Source: Sphagnum magellanicum (lineage: Eukaryota; Streptophyta; Sphagnopsida; Sphagnales; Sphagnaceae). From it: a stretch of DNA of 64,000 nt. Below the pieces are notes generated by a model. It had not been told where the DNA came from. It did no database searches and saw nothing but the letters and a program-made list of their open reading frames with translations. Positions within the stretch are counted from its first letter, which is position 1. Each line of letters begins with the position of its first letter. The DNA lies in assembly GCA_021904315.1 (NCBI GenBank), contig CM038912.1, positions 26,014,949 through 26,078,948 on the forward strand. The letters are read 5' to 3'. Positions 1-11,986 of the stretch are shown here, in pieces. The translations under genes were made by a program, and so were the position numbers.

Positions 1-33
1 TGAGACTGATGGCTGTTTGTTTGGTGGCTGCAG

Positions 34-414
34 ACCCATTTCCATATCATTCCGAGAAGTTCTGGTGATGGCCTTTGGAAATCTGAGGTAAGCTCTCAGC
101 TATCCTACTTCAGTTTTCTACCATGGACTTGGGAAACAGGACTTTCTTGTGGCCCTCTATCAACACTAAAAGACTAAAGCCTATTTGCATGACTTGCTCT
201 CTAAACTGAACACCACCTTGAAGCATACTCTGTTTGTATTGTTGCAAATCCAGATAGTCATGGTGTTTTGATCAATTCCAGAGCAATAAGAACAGTTGTC
301 TCTTACTTAACATTGCAGAGTATGCGGAGGCGGCCTTTAAGAGCAGTGCAGGAAGCTAAAATTCTAGCACATGTGGTGCGCACAAAGCTTAGCTCAGCAA
401 GTACTCATCAGTGA
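34..414 (+). CDS. HIT-family protein (HINT3-like), 3' part: last two exons
   Basis: The 3' end of a gene cut by the window edge. Exon 34..87 follows a CAG acceptor and reads THFHIIPRSSGDGLWKSE, then a GTAAGC donor. Exon 319..414 follows TTGCAG, continues in phase 0 (SMRRRPLRAVQEAKILAHVV...) and ends at TGA 412-414. With a His as the last residue of the missing upstream exon, the start would form the histidine triad HxHxHII of HIT nucleotide hydrolases/transferases, where the middle His is the nucleophile acting on adenosine phosphates. The downstream LW-S-E-S-RRR-PL pattern resembles, from memory, the plant adenylylsulfatase-type HINT3 rather than FHIT or HINT1. The N-terminal half lies outside the window. 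The same-strand RING gene starts about 0.9 kb downstream. Splice phases agree and the match is good, but subfamily assignment is from memory. Confidence 0.72.
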
Positions 415-1087
415 CTGCCCAAGCCCCTTGCTAGGAGTCCCAATCTGGTGCAAAGCTGTTCTCTCCATTTCAGTCAAAGACAACGAGAAGGAGAACACTG
501 CCTTGTATGCATATAGTTGCAAAGTTGCTGTACCCCTTGTTACTAAATCAGATGCTCTGTTATGCACCTTGTAAGTCAAACAAGTGGCTAGAGTGACAGT
601 TATAGCGAGTGATTTGCCTGTGTTTTCTCAATTGAATGGTGGTGCTTTATTGCAGCAGCAACACCTGCACTTCCCCTGGGGTTTAGTGCCATTTGCAGCA
701 GTTTCTTTATGAAATAAGAGAAGTTTCAATGTTGAGTGTTTTTGCAGTCTTTTCACATCTGCTAAATTCTTCTGGCAGCTTTCTCAAATGAGGATGATTG
801 TTGTGATAGAACTCTATTCTCTCATGTACTTCTCATTATGACAAAACAAGAGGAGTGATGGAAATCTAATGTGAAGCCAAGTGCTGCATCCATTGCAATT
901 GCAGTCTGCAAGTGATGATTAGCATCATGCACTTGATTGGTTAATTGAAGATTAGTTCAGATTAAGATTATTCATTCAAACCAGAATGAAAGATTGTTTG
1001 TTAGATCAACCCCACAATGCTCCCAACAACAATTTAGAAAAGCAACCACCTCCTCATCATCTTGTTCCTAAATGTTGAATTTTTAGA

Positions 1088-1094
1088 TATAAAA
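1088..1094 (+). promoter_or_regulatory. TATA-like box of the RING gene
   Basis: TATAAAA lies 244 bp before the preferred ATG (1332) of the RING gene, in an AT-rich stretch of the short gap after the HIT gene. The position suits a core promoter with a 5' UTR of about 200 nt. No transcript data are available, so this is suggestive only. Confidence 0.35.
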
Positions 1095-1245
1095 GCTCTT
1101 GTAAGCATGAGATTTTGTCAATGAAAGTCTTCAATTATGCAACTCTATAAATTTGCTGTTCAAACATGAATACCTAGATGAAAAATTGTTGATTCCAAAA
1201 GACAGGAAAAAAACAGAGATGAAGAGAGAAGACTAAAAACACAAG

Positions 1246-1254
1246 TTAGGGTTT
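1246..1254 (+). promoter_or_regulatory. Telo-box (TTAGGGTTT)
   Basis: A perfect reverse-oriented AAACCCTAA telo-box sits about 80 bp before the RING gene start codon. In plants this motif is frequent near transcription starts of housekeeping and translation-related genes. It could also be chance. Confidence 0.3.
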
Positions 1255-1331
1255 GGTGCGCTGTTTGTCCCCCTTGCGTGGTGCTTCGCCTTTATTTTGT
1301 TTTAGAGGGTATGGTGGTACACTTTGTTCAC

Positions 1332-3839
1332 ATGGCTGCTTCCAATACACGCTCGACCGTGAACGCAGACGTCGTGCAGCGCCGTGGTGGTGTTGATGGT
1401 TGTGGTGGCACTGAAAGTGGGTTTCCGTCGCAGCAGCAGCAGGTGGTGGAGCAGGATTTAGTTCGGTTGCATTCCAGGGGACCGGAGACTGAGCGTTCTC
1501 AATCTGCGGTTGAATTCATGAATCGTAAGGATGCTTGCCGGCGGAAGAAGAAGGTGAGAATCGTCATTTTTGAAGGAGGAAATGCTCCGTAGACTGTTGG
1601 TTGTTTCTTTTGGATCCAGTTCTTTGTGTGGATCCGCTGTGCCGGACAAATTGACATGTTTTTTCTCTAGATTTCTCTCTGCCTTTGCATGTGGTTCTTG
1701 AGATCCTGTCAATGGACTCAGCTCCTCCGGTCCTGGGAACATGCTAAAAAGCCGAGTCTTCATCGGGGACGTCTCGCCGCATGAAAGAATTATCAGCCGG
1801 TTACACCTCGGCTTTCATTTGGTTAGAGACGGTAGTTGTGTCCCCAGGGTATGTGCCATCTCCGATGTTAGCTGGGAAGAAATAGTTTCTTACCGATCTA
1901 GGGGTGTGGGCCACAGGTGAATAAGACTGCAAAACTGAAGCAGTGCAAGCTCGATGTCCGACAAGAGCAGTGGCTTTCTCAACATCCTCAAGGTGATCCC
2001 TGCACACATAATTCTTTTACTGGGAGCCAGATCTAAATGAAGCAAATTATATTGGATGGAATTGATCTCTCCTGTGCAATGATGGTATACAGATAGAATG
2101 CACTGCAATCTTTTGTCTATCCTTAGTTTGTGAGGGCTCTGTGTAGTTTTATCAGAGGACAGTCTTCTGTCTAGAAAGAGTTCTTCAATTTTTAAGTCCT
2201 TAGGAAAAAGCAACCCATGTTCTGATGGACATGCTTGTAAAAGAGGAAGACAGTGTGCACAGGAAACCTTAATTCGTGTAGCCTTGTAGATTTCCTGTCT
2301 GATACTGGACAAGTGATGAAGCAAGAAGGAGAGGGGAAAGGAGACAACAGAAGAGGGGCATTACCTTTGCAGGAAGCTTGCTCCCGTTGTGAAGTATATG
2401 GCTTTCCATTTGTTTAAAATGGCTGTCATATCTCCATTAAAGTAACACTTGCATCCAGGCAGTCCCTCTGGAGGTTTACATTGGTTTGACAATGTCTGTT
2501 GGGTTGAGTCTTGAACTTGGTGTATGGGCAGTAAGGGCAGAAACTTTTGTCAGGCTCCTTTCTGCTCATGGTGTCATGGCAGCTGAATGTGAAGAGTGTA
2601 CCTCCATTGTACATCACTACATGGTCTTGCTTCCTGATGGTCAGTTTACTGTTAGAGGTAGATATGGGCTTTGAGCTTAAGTTCCACAGAGCAAGAAGTG
2701 GATCAGTTTAGCCCACACATCTGACTGTAATACTAGGATTTTCTTGATCATCTATGGAATTTTTTGTTTATCATTGCTTCGTGTAACTTGTAACACTTCT
2801 ATGTTTCCAAGGTGCACTAAGCAGATGGATGGGCCCATGTGTAGGTAAGCCAGGGAGGGTGAAGCCAGAGCATCACCATAAGCCAGGCAATGTGGATTGT
2901 GCAGGGAAGGAGAGGACTGGGACTTCAGGTCAGATTTGCATTCAGGGGTTGGGATCACATGCCACTGCCAACAAACCCATGCCAGCAGATTCTCCTGCTA
3001 TGAACTCTCAATCTGCAGCTAATGGTTCAGGCAATGAATGTAAGCATACAAAAAAAGATGTTCTCAGGTTGGAACATTTTGGAAGTTGGCTCAAGTGCTT
3101 CGAAAATGGGGAACTACCTGTAGGGAATGAGCAGATTGAAGGTTCGGTCAACGGATGGTGCAGCATTGAGAGTAAATCCAGGTCTAATAGCAGTTGCACA
3201 AGCACCAGCTACACTGCAAGTGGGTCTGAAGACGATGAAAATAGACATGATGCAGAGGATGACTGGGAAGCAGCTTTTGACATGTTGCACATCCAGGGCA
3301 CACTGCATAAAATTGAGGGTTATCATAAAGGACCCTCAGATCAAGTTCAGTACACTGAAGGGAAGGATGCCCTTGAGAAGAAGCCAAATGTGGTTCATCA
3401 TCCAGATCTTCAGAGTGCTCAGCTGAAGCCAGAGTATAGGTACAAGAATGATGGATTTGGGGGCAGAAGAGGAAATTTTGGCAGGGCTTGGAGACCAGAG
3501 GACATCTCACGGCCACCCACATTACCAGGGCTTGTGAAGCAGCATACTAAGCCTAGCCAGCAGAACAGACAGAGTAATCGCAGGTGGGGCTCCATACATG
3601 GGAACATGTGGGGCCCTACTTCTACTCCTTGCTACTGTCCTATTTGCACAGAAGAGCTAGATGTGACAGATTCATCATACATCCCTTGCGACTGTGGATT
3701 CCAACTCTGTCTTTTCTGCTATCATAGGATTGCATCTGATGATGGGCGCTGTCCTGGTTGTAGGAAAGCTTATAGTTCAGAAGGGGTTGTGAAGCTGTCC
3801 CACTCTTCCAATGTTTGGCTTCATGTGTCATCCATATAG
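1332..3839 (+). CDS. RING-finger protein with CNOT4-like C4C4 RING; three exons
   Basis: Model: exons 1332..1553, 1917..1992 and 2812..3839 (1326 nt, 441 aa). Donors are AAG|GTGAGA and CAAG|GTGATC; acceptors are CACAG and TCCAAG; phases join exactly. Exon 1 ends in basic RRKKK. Exon 2 (76 nt) encodes a conserved block containing AKLKQCKLDVRQEQWLSQ. Exon 3 has a Ser/acidic tract, a DDWEAAFDML motif, an AWRPEDISRPPTLPGL motif and a C-terminal RING (about residues 375-416) with spacing C-x2-C-x13-C-x-C-x4-C-x2-C-x10-C-x2-C. All eight ligands are cysteine, as in the CCR4-NOT subunit CNOT4. These blocks match a plant RING/U-box family known mainly from annotation; E3 ubiquitin ligase activity is inferred. 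Met1332 is preferred because it begins a typical MAASNT sequence; in-frame Mets at 1278 and 1311 are alternatives. The last base of the stop is 3839. Confidence 0.85.
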
Positions 3840-6535
3840 TAGTAAGAATGCTGCATGGCGGAACGTTAGCATGGTGATAATGGCTTGTCCCCTACAGTAC
3901 CCTGTGTCTCTGTTTTGCTTTAGCTGTGAATAATCAGATGTGCTGAACTGCATGTCTGAGATATTTTGCTTTGCTGAGCAGAGTGGACAACAGTTATTCT
4001 GCTGTGTACTCTTGGATGCATCTCTGCTAGTAACCACATTGGGTCAGTTTTCACGATTGGGCCTCTACTGAATGGTCAGCTTCTGACACTAAGCCAAAGA
4101 TTGGTTTGCCTGGAAGTGGGCTATTATTGTTTTGCAAATCCAGATGTTTCACTGCTGCTGAGATGCCTAAAAGGTCAATTGAAACCAACTAGGTCAATGC
4201 AGGAAAAACACCTCCCTCTGCCCTTTTGTGAGAAGGAAGATACCTCATTTTGAAATTGTTACAAATTTTCATGGCTTTTTATGTAATGCCCGGCCAATCA
4301 ATTGTATTTGTTTGAAACTGTCATGATCTCTGTAAAATAGAATGTAAAAGCCAAGAAGTCTATTTCTTGCAGGTTTTGTGATTTATGTCAGTCTTTCAGT
4401 ACGGTTGCTATGATCCACCATGTGACACTTTTTTGATATAACAGATCCAAGATGCTCATTGCTCAAGGGCATATTATGGTGCCAATATGATGATTCTCTT
4501 GAACAAATGCATGAATGGAGTTGTATCTGTAGAATGCAAATAATTGGTTTGTAAGAATTATGTACATACATTTGTCTAAGGTCTGTAGAAGTGTATGCAT
4601 GTAATTGTTACAACTCAATCGGCTAACAAAACAAGCTCTTAGAGTGCACTTGGTAAATAAATGTAGGTAATTCTTGCAAAGCTTAGTTCACAATTCAAAT
4701 TTCTGTGGTGTACTTAAGTTGCTAATAGAAATAAGTAATTGTCTGAATCAACAACCAAAAATTGTTTCATCTGTTGGCCAGAATAGTTTTGCCATATTGT
4801 GATTAATCTTCTTGTGGGGATGCATCAAAATGGCATATTGACTTTGGTAGTTCTTGCAACTTTAAACATCCCACGAATTAAGCATTTACACCACACCAAA
4901 TTGTCATTTAATGCAATTCATGCAACCTGAACCACCCCCACAATTGAAGGCTTTGCCCAATGCATATAATTTTCACAACCCATAAGGTAGAGGCACCCAA
5001 AACTGTCAGAATAAGGAGTTTGGCACTAGAGTATATATTTCTTGCTTTGAAACTAATTTTCCAAGAAATACAACAGAATTTAAAACTTATAGTAAGTGGA
5101 ACTATACTTTTTGGACATTGGTAGAATTAGTTATAAAATTTGAAATTTTGTAGTAGACTAACTTAATTCTGACCTTAGCTTACTTTGTGAACCATGCACT
5201 TGGCATCCTAAATTCTTGTTGCCAGGATCTTAATGTGAATGAATAATGCTTTTAGAAACAATTTCCCATGTGCCAAAAGTGCTTAAGGAACTTTTCTTAA
5301 ATTAAAAAAAAATGGTCATTAAAAATGCTTGACTTTAAGGATAATTTGCCATCAAACAAGGCATGAATTTGAGACTTCCAACCCAGCCCAAAATGCATAA
5401 AATTGTGTCCAAGGTGGTACATAGTGAGGAAAATTGAAGACACCACGCAAGGTCTGTGTTCACAGATCATTGAACTATCACAGGTTGGCATCCAAAACAG
5501 TATTACCACTCACAAGCAACATGGAATTATGAGGGTTAGCTAGATCACCACAATGCTTATACCACATGCTTGAATGTTGATTAGACTTTACTCAGGAAAT
5601 TGTGAAACCTTTTGTGGAGGAATGTAAGTTTTTTCTTTTGTTGTGATTTTGTTCACTCATCCACCGTACTTGTGAGAGTTCTTCAACACAGTTGCATCAA
5701 TCTAACAAAGATAAAATTTGAAAAGCTTGTTTGTGATTCTTCCAACTATATGGTGACGATGATGGAACCGATCTGATACAGGTGTGCACTTCAGTTACAT
5801 TTCATCACTAGACTCTATGCAACATTGTTCATTGGTTGCTCTAAAAGGCTTGACTATTAGCAACAACTTTTGCTGTAGGAACAACTCATACTAATATTGG
5901 GCCAGAGTGAACCAACAGCCACATTGGATTGGAAGCCCATTATGACTCAGCTATGGAAGACTAACCTTTGGAGGAATCTCCCATAGTATCTAGCCTGGTT
6001 AGGCACTAATTAGTTACTTTTTGGAATTGCCAAAAATTCTGAAAATTACCTGCCTGCCATGCTGAAAATCTGAAAGAAACTCTCAAGCATACTAGCTTTA
6101 TTATTTAGTATAATGCCAAATAGTAGAATATTATTGTTTTTACTGCTGACTGTAAATGACCCATAAGATATATATATATATGTATTAGGCACCTTGCTGC
6201 CAAAGTTAGGTACTACTGGTATCCTATTAAGGAAACAGGTCCTGAAGTAATTAGGTAGGACAATAGGTGGCTACTAGGAAAATAGATACATGTAGATGGA
6301 TATCATGGAAGGGCTAGTGAGTTGTTACTACAGTATTTTTTTTTCAGGTTCATAATATCTAAAAAGTGATGAGCTTTTCCATTTACAAAAAAAAAGCATA
6401 TTTAGTTGAAATTGCACTGAAAAAGCATATTTTTCCCAAAATTCCCCCAACAAGTTCTCCAAAAAAAGAATGCTAGTTGTCAGGAGGTTAGTAGTAAAAA
6501 ACAGCAATGAGCTGACCACCATGGTTAGTTAGGAA
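3840..6535. other. Gene-free AT-rich intergenic DNA
   Basis: The first several hundred bases are likely the 3' UTR of the RING gene; an AATAAA occurs at 4656-4661. The rest has only short ORFs without recognisable similarity or codon structure, plus a short (TA)n tract near 6170. I see no gene. Confidence 0.5.
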
Positions 6536-7440
6536 ACTGGAAACCCAACAGAAAAGTGTTTCCTGTCCACCCACCATCCATCCCTGACAGTGCATCAGTG
6601 GCTGTTAGTCCACTTTGGCAATTTGTGTGTCATATGTGTGTGAATTTGTGTGCTTGTGGTGTGTGTTGTATGTGCCAGCATGTGCTTGTGGTGTATTATG
6701 TTGTATGTTGTTTGTGGAGGCATGTGTCCATGAATGTGGTGTTGTGTGTGAGTGTGTGTGCTCATATGCATGTGTACACATATGCTGTATGTTGTTTGTG
6801 CAGGCATGTGTCCATGTGTGTGGTGTGTGTGTTGCCCATATGCTAACAATATGTGTTGTGTGTGAGCATGTGTGCATGGGTGTTCTCATATGCATGTGTA
6901 CACATATTGACCATGTGGACATTTGTGGGCATATATGTTGTGTGTGTGTTGTGTTTGTGGGTGTGTACATGCATGTTTTCATCTAACAGGAATGTATTGA
7001 AGAGGAATGTGTTTTGTGTGTCTTCAAAGATGTATTGGTGGAATAGGAAAGCCAATGGAAAAGAGTTTCCTGTCCACCCACCATCCATCCCTCCCTCATG
7101 GTGCATCAGTGGATGTTGGTTCACTCTGTCTATTTGTGTGTTGTATGTCCAGGCATGTGTTCATGTGTGTGGTGTCTGACTGTGTGTGTTGATTGTGCAG
7201 GCATATGTTCATGTGTGGTGTCTTGTTGTATGTGCAGGCATGTGTCCGTGTGTGTGGTTTTGTGTGTGTCTGTGTGTTTGCTTGTGTGCATGTGTGGGTG
7301 TGAGTGTGTTGAGCATGTGCACATTTGTGCGCATGCATGTTGCCTGTGTCTTGCGTGTGTTTTTGTGGATGTTTGTTTTCTTGTTGCATATTAGTAGGTG
7401 TGTGTTTTCATCTAACAGGAATGTGCTTTGCATGTCTTAA
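6536..7440. repeat. G/T-rich minisatellite-like block, two diverged tandem copies
   Basis: Two head-to-tail copies, about 6536-7044 and 7045-7440. Each begins with the same leader (AAAG-GTTTCCTGTCCACCC, then CCATCCATCC and GTGCATCAGTGG), runs through irregular TGTGTG / GCATGTGT units, and ends with GTTTTCATCTAACAGGAATGT (6975-6995 and 7404-7424). The + strand is almost all G and T. The long ORFs across it in several frames (Cys/Val-rich or His/Thr-rich) are products of the repeat and not genes. Confidence 0.8.
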
Positions 7441-8279
7441 TACCTTGTGTATGCATGTTTGTTTGCATCTCTTTTGTGGGTGTGTACTTCGCAGGTAGAC
7501 TATTCCAGCTTTTGGGTCTTACATAAGATGACTATTTCAAAACTTTTTCAATTATCCTTTCTTTTTCAGGGTCCACATCTTTGCTGCTTTAGAATCTCAG
7601 AAACTCAATATGACAGCTGCAAACCCTTTGCCAAAAAATTTGAAGTCAAATATAAAATTTTGCACCACATCATGTTGAGTTTCACAATGAAAGTGTGCAA
7701 GATTGCTGTCTCAACTCCAAAATCTGGTCATTTGATCCTTCCATATAGAGTGCAAGATGATCTTTGATTAATTTTGCACTGAAATTGGGAAATACCTACT
7801 GTGACATACTTCCTTGGTCTTTGGATATTCACTGGTGTGATACCTTCTTCCTCTGCAGGTAGCTGTCCCTGTCAGGAAATGATCACCACTATGGTCCTAA
7901 TGATGTCTTCTCTTAGTGCAACTTCCGGTGAATTAAATACTAAAAACACACAGAAAACTCATCAACATTATAGCCCAATGTCATCCCACTCTTAGCTAAT
8001 GTGAAAGCCACCAGAACTTGTTGCAATGCCATTCTGACACATAGTACAAAATGTACAGGTGCTTGTTCAGTAAAAAAAGACACCATAGCCTTGTGCATGG
8101 AACAAGCTCTTTTCATGCTGAGATTGATGCTAACATGAAAAGCCACATGAAAACAACAGGGAGGCCGAAGGGATCCAAATTTTTCACTAAGCATGATCCC
8201 AAAACCACCCAACATATTGAGCTGAAAAGAATTCTTGATGTTCAAGTTGAACTTACTGGCTTCCTAATTGGGTGTGTTT
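7441..8279. other. Gene-free gap; probable 3' UTR of CAO at its right end
   Basis: No supported coding sequence. The right part (about 7900-8279) is probably the 3' UTR of the - strand CAO gene, which ends at 8280. Confidence 0.45.
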
Positions 8280-11200
8280 TTATGGGATCTGCTCTTCACC
8301 AGCTTCAATCCCCTTTCTCCACTGTCGGTATCGGACTCCAAGTTTATCATATGCAACAGGAAGGTTCCAAACATTGGCACCCCTTTGCATACGATTCTGC
8401 TGCCCCTCTACAAGCCTCAGATCTTCACCTAGCACCTGTGAGCATGCACATCCCAGAAAATTGCAAGTCAGAGCTCATTGCTCTCTAAAGCCCATTCCTC
8501 TCTAACATCATGGAAATTATGCTTTACCAAAATTTGTATCATGGCATTACTGCAACAAAACTGCACATGGACCATTCAGCTTCAATCAGGTGAACATTGC
8601 AGTTGTGACCCTGGATTACCTTGTTAGCAAGATGTTGCCACAAAAAGTGGATAAAAGGCACATGCTTGAGAAATGGAGCAAAGTCCAGGGCCATCCGATA
8701 TAGAAGCCTGGTCTTCCCTGGAGATGATGGTATGCACACATGCAGCTGATGAAGATGTGTGGGACATAAGTCCACATCAGAGCCATCCAATTTCCCAGGC
8801 TGCTCCAGTCCAATGGTGGAGAGCACCATGCATGGTGGTTGGAACTCCATGGCTATAGGATATGGGTCCCAAGTGCCTTGCAATTTTGCCATTGGAGTCC
8901 TAAATTTGACAAAGCTGAAGACAGAGAGTCTAGAGACAATTAGAATAACTTTGAGTCTCAGAGAATAACTCCCATGAAAAATCTACATACTCACAATTAA
9001 GAAAACCAGTACAAGGCAAAAAGAACTTTTCCTTTTACTACAATATATGGAAGTTGGGTACAAGGAGCTGAAGAGACAAGTCATTATAACAGACATAGCA
9101 TCACATCATAGCATGATTCCATACAGACATGAAATAGGGCAACTTATTCCCCATTATAGAGGGACAGAGACTGTGTGTTTAGTTGACAACTCTAGAATAG
9201 TCATGAATGTAAGACACCCACCTAGGAACTTTCCAACCCCTTGCAAATGTGGTAGTATGTGTGAAGGGTGCATGTGCCAAATCCAGCAAATTTTCCACCA
9301 ACAAGCCATGCTCAACAGGGAGCTCCAGCACAATCTGCATATGACAACGAATGTGTAGCACATGTGAAAGAGTAACAAAACACCATGAACTTGCATTACT
9401 AACTATTTTCCAGGATTACTGTCAGTACTTACACCTAATGTGGACTATGTAGTATATCCAGGAGCTGGTTGTCCAGTGCTCTTCTATCCTCATTACACCC
9501 ACACAGACTAATGTTTCCCAACTTGCAAACACAAGAGAAGAAAATTGTTTCTCTTGGGGGAGCATATGACTGAGTGTCACATGGCTCAGCACAAACCTGA
9601 GCATGGATAGTGTAGTTGGACGGAGGCAATAAAGCAGGTAGGGTAGTGGTAGGTGTGGCACTTCCAGGCCATATCCACACCATGCCATCCTGCTCTATGC
9701 AAGGAAGTGACTGTAGGGTTGCATTCACTTGTCGTGTTGATGGCATCTTCTCACATCTCCCAGTGTTTCCATACTCCCAACCTGTTACCCATACAATATT
9801 TGAATGTTATTGATCAGCCTCCTTCCAATCTGACATTGCTACCTCTTACATGCATATAAGTACACCAGTTGTCAGACTCTGCAATGTGATGCAAATAAGG
9901 CATTTCTATAGTACCATTTCAGTAGCAGAGACAGCAATTTCACAGGGGTTATCTCTCACCATGGTAAGGACACTGGATGCGGCCATCCTCCACTTTGCCA
10001 AGAGACAGAGGACATGCCCTGTGCGCACAAGCATCACGAACACAGCCTGGGCGACCATCTTTGCCACGGAAAATAACCCAAGATTCTTCAAAGCTCTCAA
10101 ATGGAACCTGTGATCAGAACAAAAAATCAGCAACTTCTCTTACACACTGTAGACATTGCAACACAGTTCTAGAATTTTCAGAATCTTGTTGAATCTTGCA
10201 GAAATGAATTTCAAGCTCTCAAATGGAGGGCACTGCACTCTGATAGCCATAGGAATAACTGCCTAGAAGTAATGTCTCACCATAGTCTTGGAATCAATGT
10301 CATCAGAAAATGCCACAGGGTACCAAAAATCTTTGAACTTTGCAGGGTAGGATCCCACTGGTCCAGACACATCTAGGAATTTTTGCCTTGATAACCCAGC
10401 TGATGAGTCAGAAACACCTGAACCCTCATCAGTTCTTCTGCTGACTCCCTCATCCAGTGACACAGCCTTTGGTGCTGAAATTGGCATATGTGGCTTCTTT
10501 TGCTCTAGCAACTTGTCATTCACTACCATTTCCATTTCAGCCAATTTTTGCAATGTGTGCGCTACTCTTGCCTCTGAGATATGGACCTGCCATACAGGTC
10601 GAAAATTGACCATTGTAGGTCTTAGTGACTCTGTATCCCTTGCTCGCTGTCATAAGAACATGTAAAATTGATTCCTACAATAGAACTGTTTTGACAACCA
10701 GAAATAGTAACCCTATTTCTTGAAAAGGCAGAATTTGTACAGCTCGTCCAACAGAGAGTCTTGAGCAGGACCAAGAAAACCTAAAGGAGGGTTAAGAGAT
10801 CACTGTTCAAACCAATTTGAGAAAAAACACTGTGCATTCAAACGGGGAACAGTCGACATCCTCAAGAAAACCTAGTTGAGGCAAAGACGTGTACTCCTCC
10901 TTTCTCAAAGTTGAAATTGAGAAAAGAAGCTAGGTCGAAGCTAAATGCGTACCTGAGAATGCGCTTTGGATAGCTCTACTTGCAAGTTGTTTAGCTCAGC
11001 CCGCATAGTTTCCACAGATCTCTGCTCCCGTACAAGCGGATTCAGAACCTCTACTACCTGTAGCACCACACCAGCTCTGACTTACTGCGCACTAGCTACT
11101 TCCCCTCTCTTCAAGGGGAAAATAGCGAATTGGAAAAACCTAGCTAGCCACAAATGCCTGTAGAGACAACCAAAAGATAACGAAGAACGACATTCCATTG

Positions 11201-11986
11201 CAAAGCCATACCGCTACCAGATGATGCAATTGCGCTCGAAACGAAATTACTCCAAGGCACAATGGAAGCTCGACATTCTACTAGTGCTTGAAATCTGAAT
11301 TAGACAAAACAAAAACACGCGTGACCTGTCCTTGAATCGTCCTCCGCAATGGAAAGCAAACCAAACAAACAAACAAACTGGAGAGACTTCAACGGGAGAA
11401 AGTCATCAGAATCACTAACCTTATCATGGGCGGCAACAATGGTGGAGACATCATGGCGCGCCTTCCAGTCCAGATACAGAACATCCTGACGAAGAAGCTC
11501 CCACGCCAAATTCACATCATAAGTTCCTCCTTCTCTCTTGGAAGCTACATACACCCCCGGATCCTCCGAATTACCTTCCCTTAGAATACCATTCTTCCTC
11601 TTCTCTCCACCACTTGAACCACTTTCCGCATACCTTCCTATACACTGCACCACCAACTTTCCACTACAACCCGCCCTATTCCCGCTACTATTACCACCAC
11701 CGGCGGCTTGTGTCCCTCCTCCACCCCTGTCGATATAAATCCCTTCTCCACAAGATTGCTTACTCCAAACCACCGCGGACGACGATCTCCTACAAACTAG
11801 CGTCGAATTGAGCACGGAGTTGGAAACACAGCTCCGAATTCGGTTCGAATGCACAAAACCTTCCCCGCCAGACCTGGCAAAACCTGCAGCAGGCAGATGC
11901 AGCCCCCCTGCAACAGAGGAGACATTCATGTTGGAGGGATAAGACGCTCGACAAGAGAGACAAACACCAGGACTCGGCGACGCCAT
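8280..11986 (-). CDS. CAO: Chlorophyllide a oxygenase (chlorophyll b synthesis), eight exons
   Basis: Rieske monooxygenase that converts chlorophyllide a to chlorophyllide b at plastid membranes. Exons 5' to 3': 11986..11420, 11057..10953, 10586..10281, 10107..9960, 9781..9597, 9334..9222, 8914..8620 and 8435..8280 (1875 nt, 624 aa). All introns are GT-AG and all phases join. Exon 1 (189 aa) holds a Ser/Gly-rich, transit-peptide-like N-terminus and ends in [19 protein letters not shown]. Exon 2 and the start of exon 3 are the B-domain helix ([11 protein letters not shown]...). The Rieske 2Fe-2S site is C353-x-H355-x16-C372-x2-H375, split by intron 4 inside CPYHGW. The mononuclear iron motif is D455-x2-H458-x4-H463 (DLAHAPFTH). 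Further CAO blocks are [25 protein letters not shown] and [17 protein letters not shown]; the stop TAA is 8282-8280. The protein is longer than Arabidopsis CAO (536 aa from memory), mostly at the N-terminus. Met 11986 (MASPSPG) is chosen as a typical transit-peptide start; an in-frame Met lies at 12109. Confidence 0.96.

Larger units (their letters stand above)
415..1331. other. Intergenic: HIT gene 3' UTR and RING gene promoter/5' UTR
   Basis: No coding sequence is supported. The first few hundred bases are probably the 3' UTR of the HIT gene. The last ~250 bases hold a TATA-like box and a telo-box and are probably promoter plus 5' UTR of the RING gene. Confidence 0.5.

Noticed and set aside
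6605..7394. Several overlapping ORFs of 80-125 codons on both strands
   Set aside because: They arise from the G/T-rich repeat (Cys/Val-rich or His/Thr-rich in every frame) and have no gene-like sequence.
8051..8488. 145-codon + strand ORF
   Set aside because: It is antisense to the last CAO exon (8435..8280), which has a full protein match and consistent splice phases.
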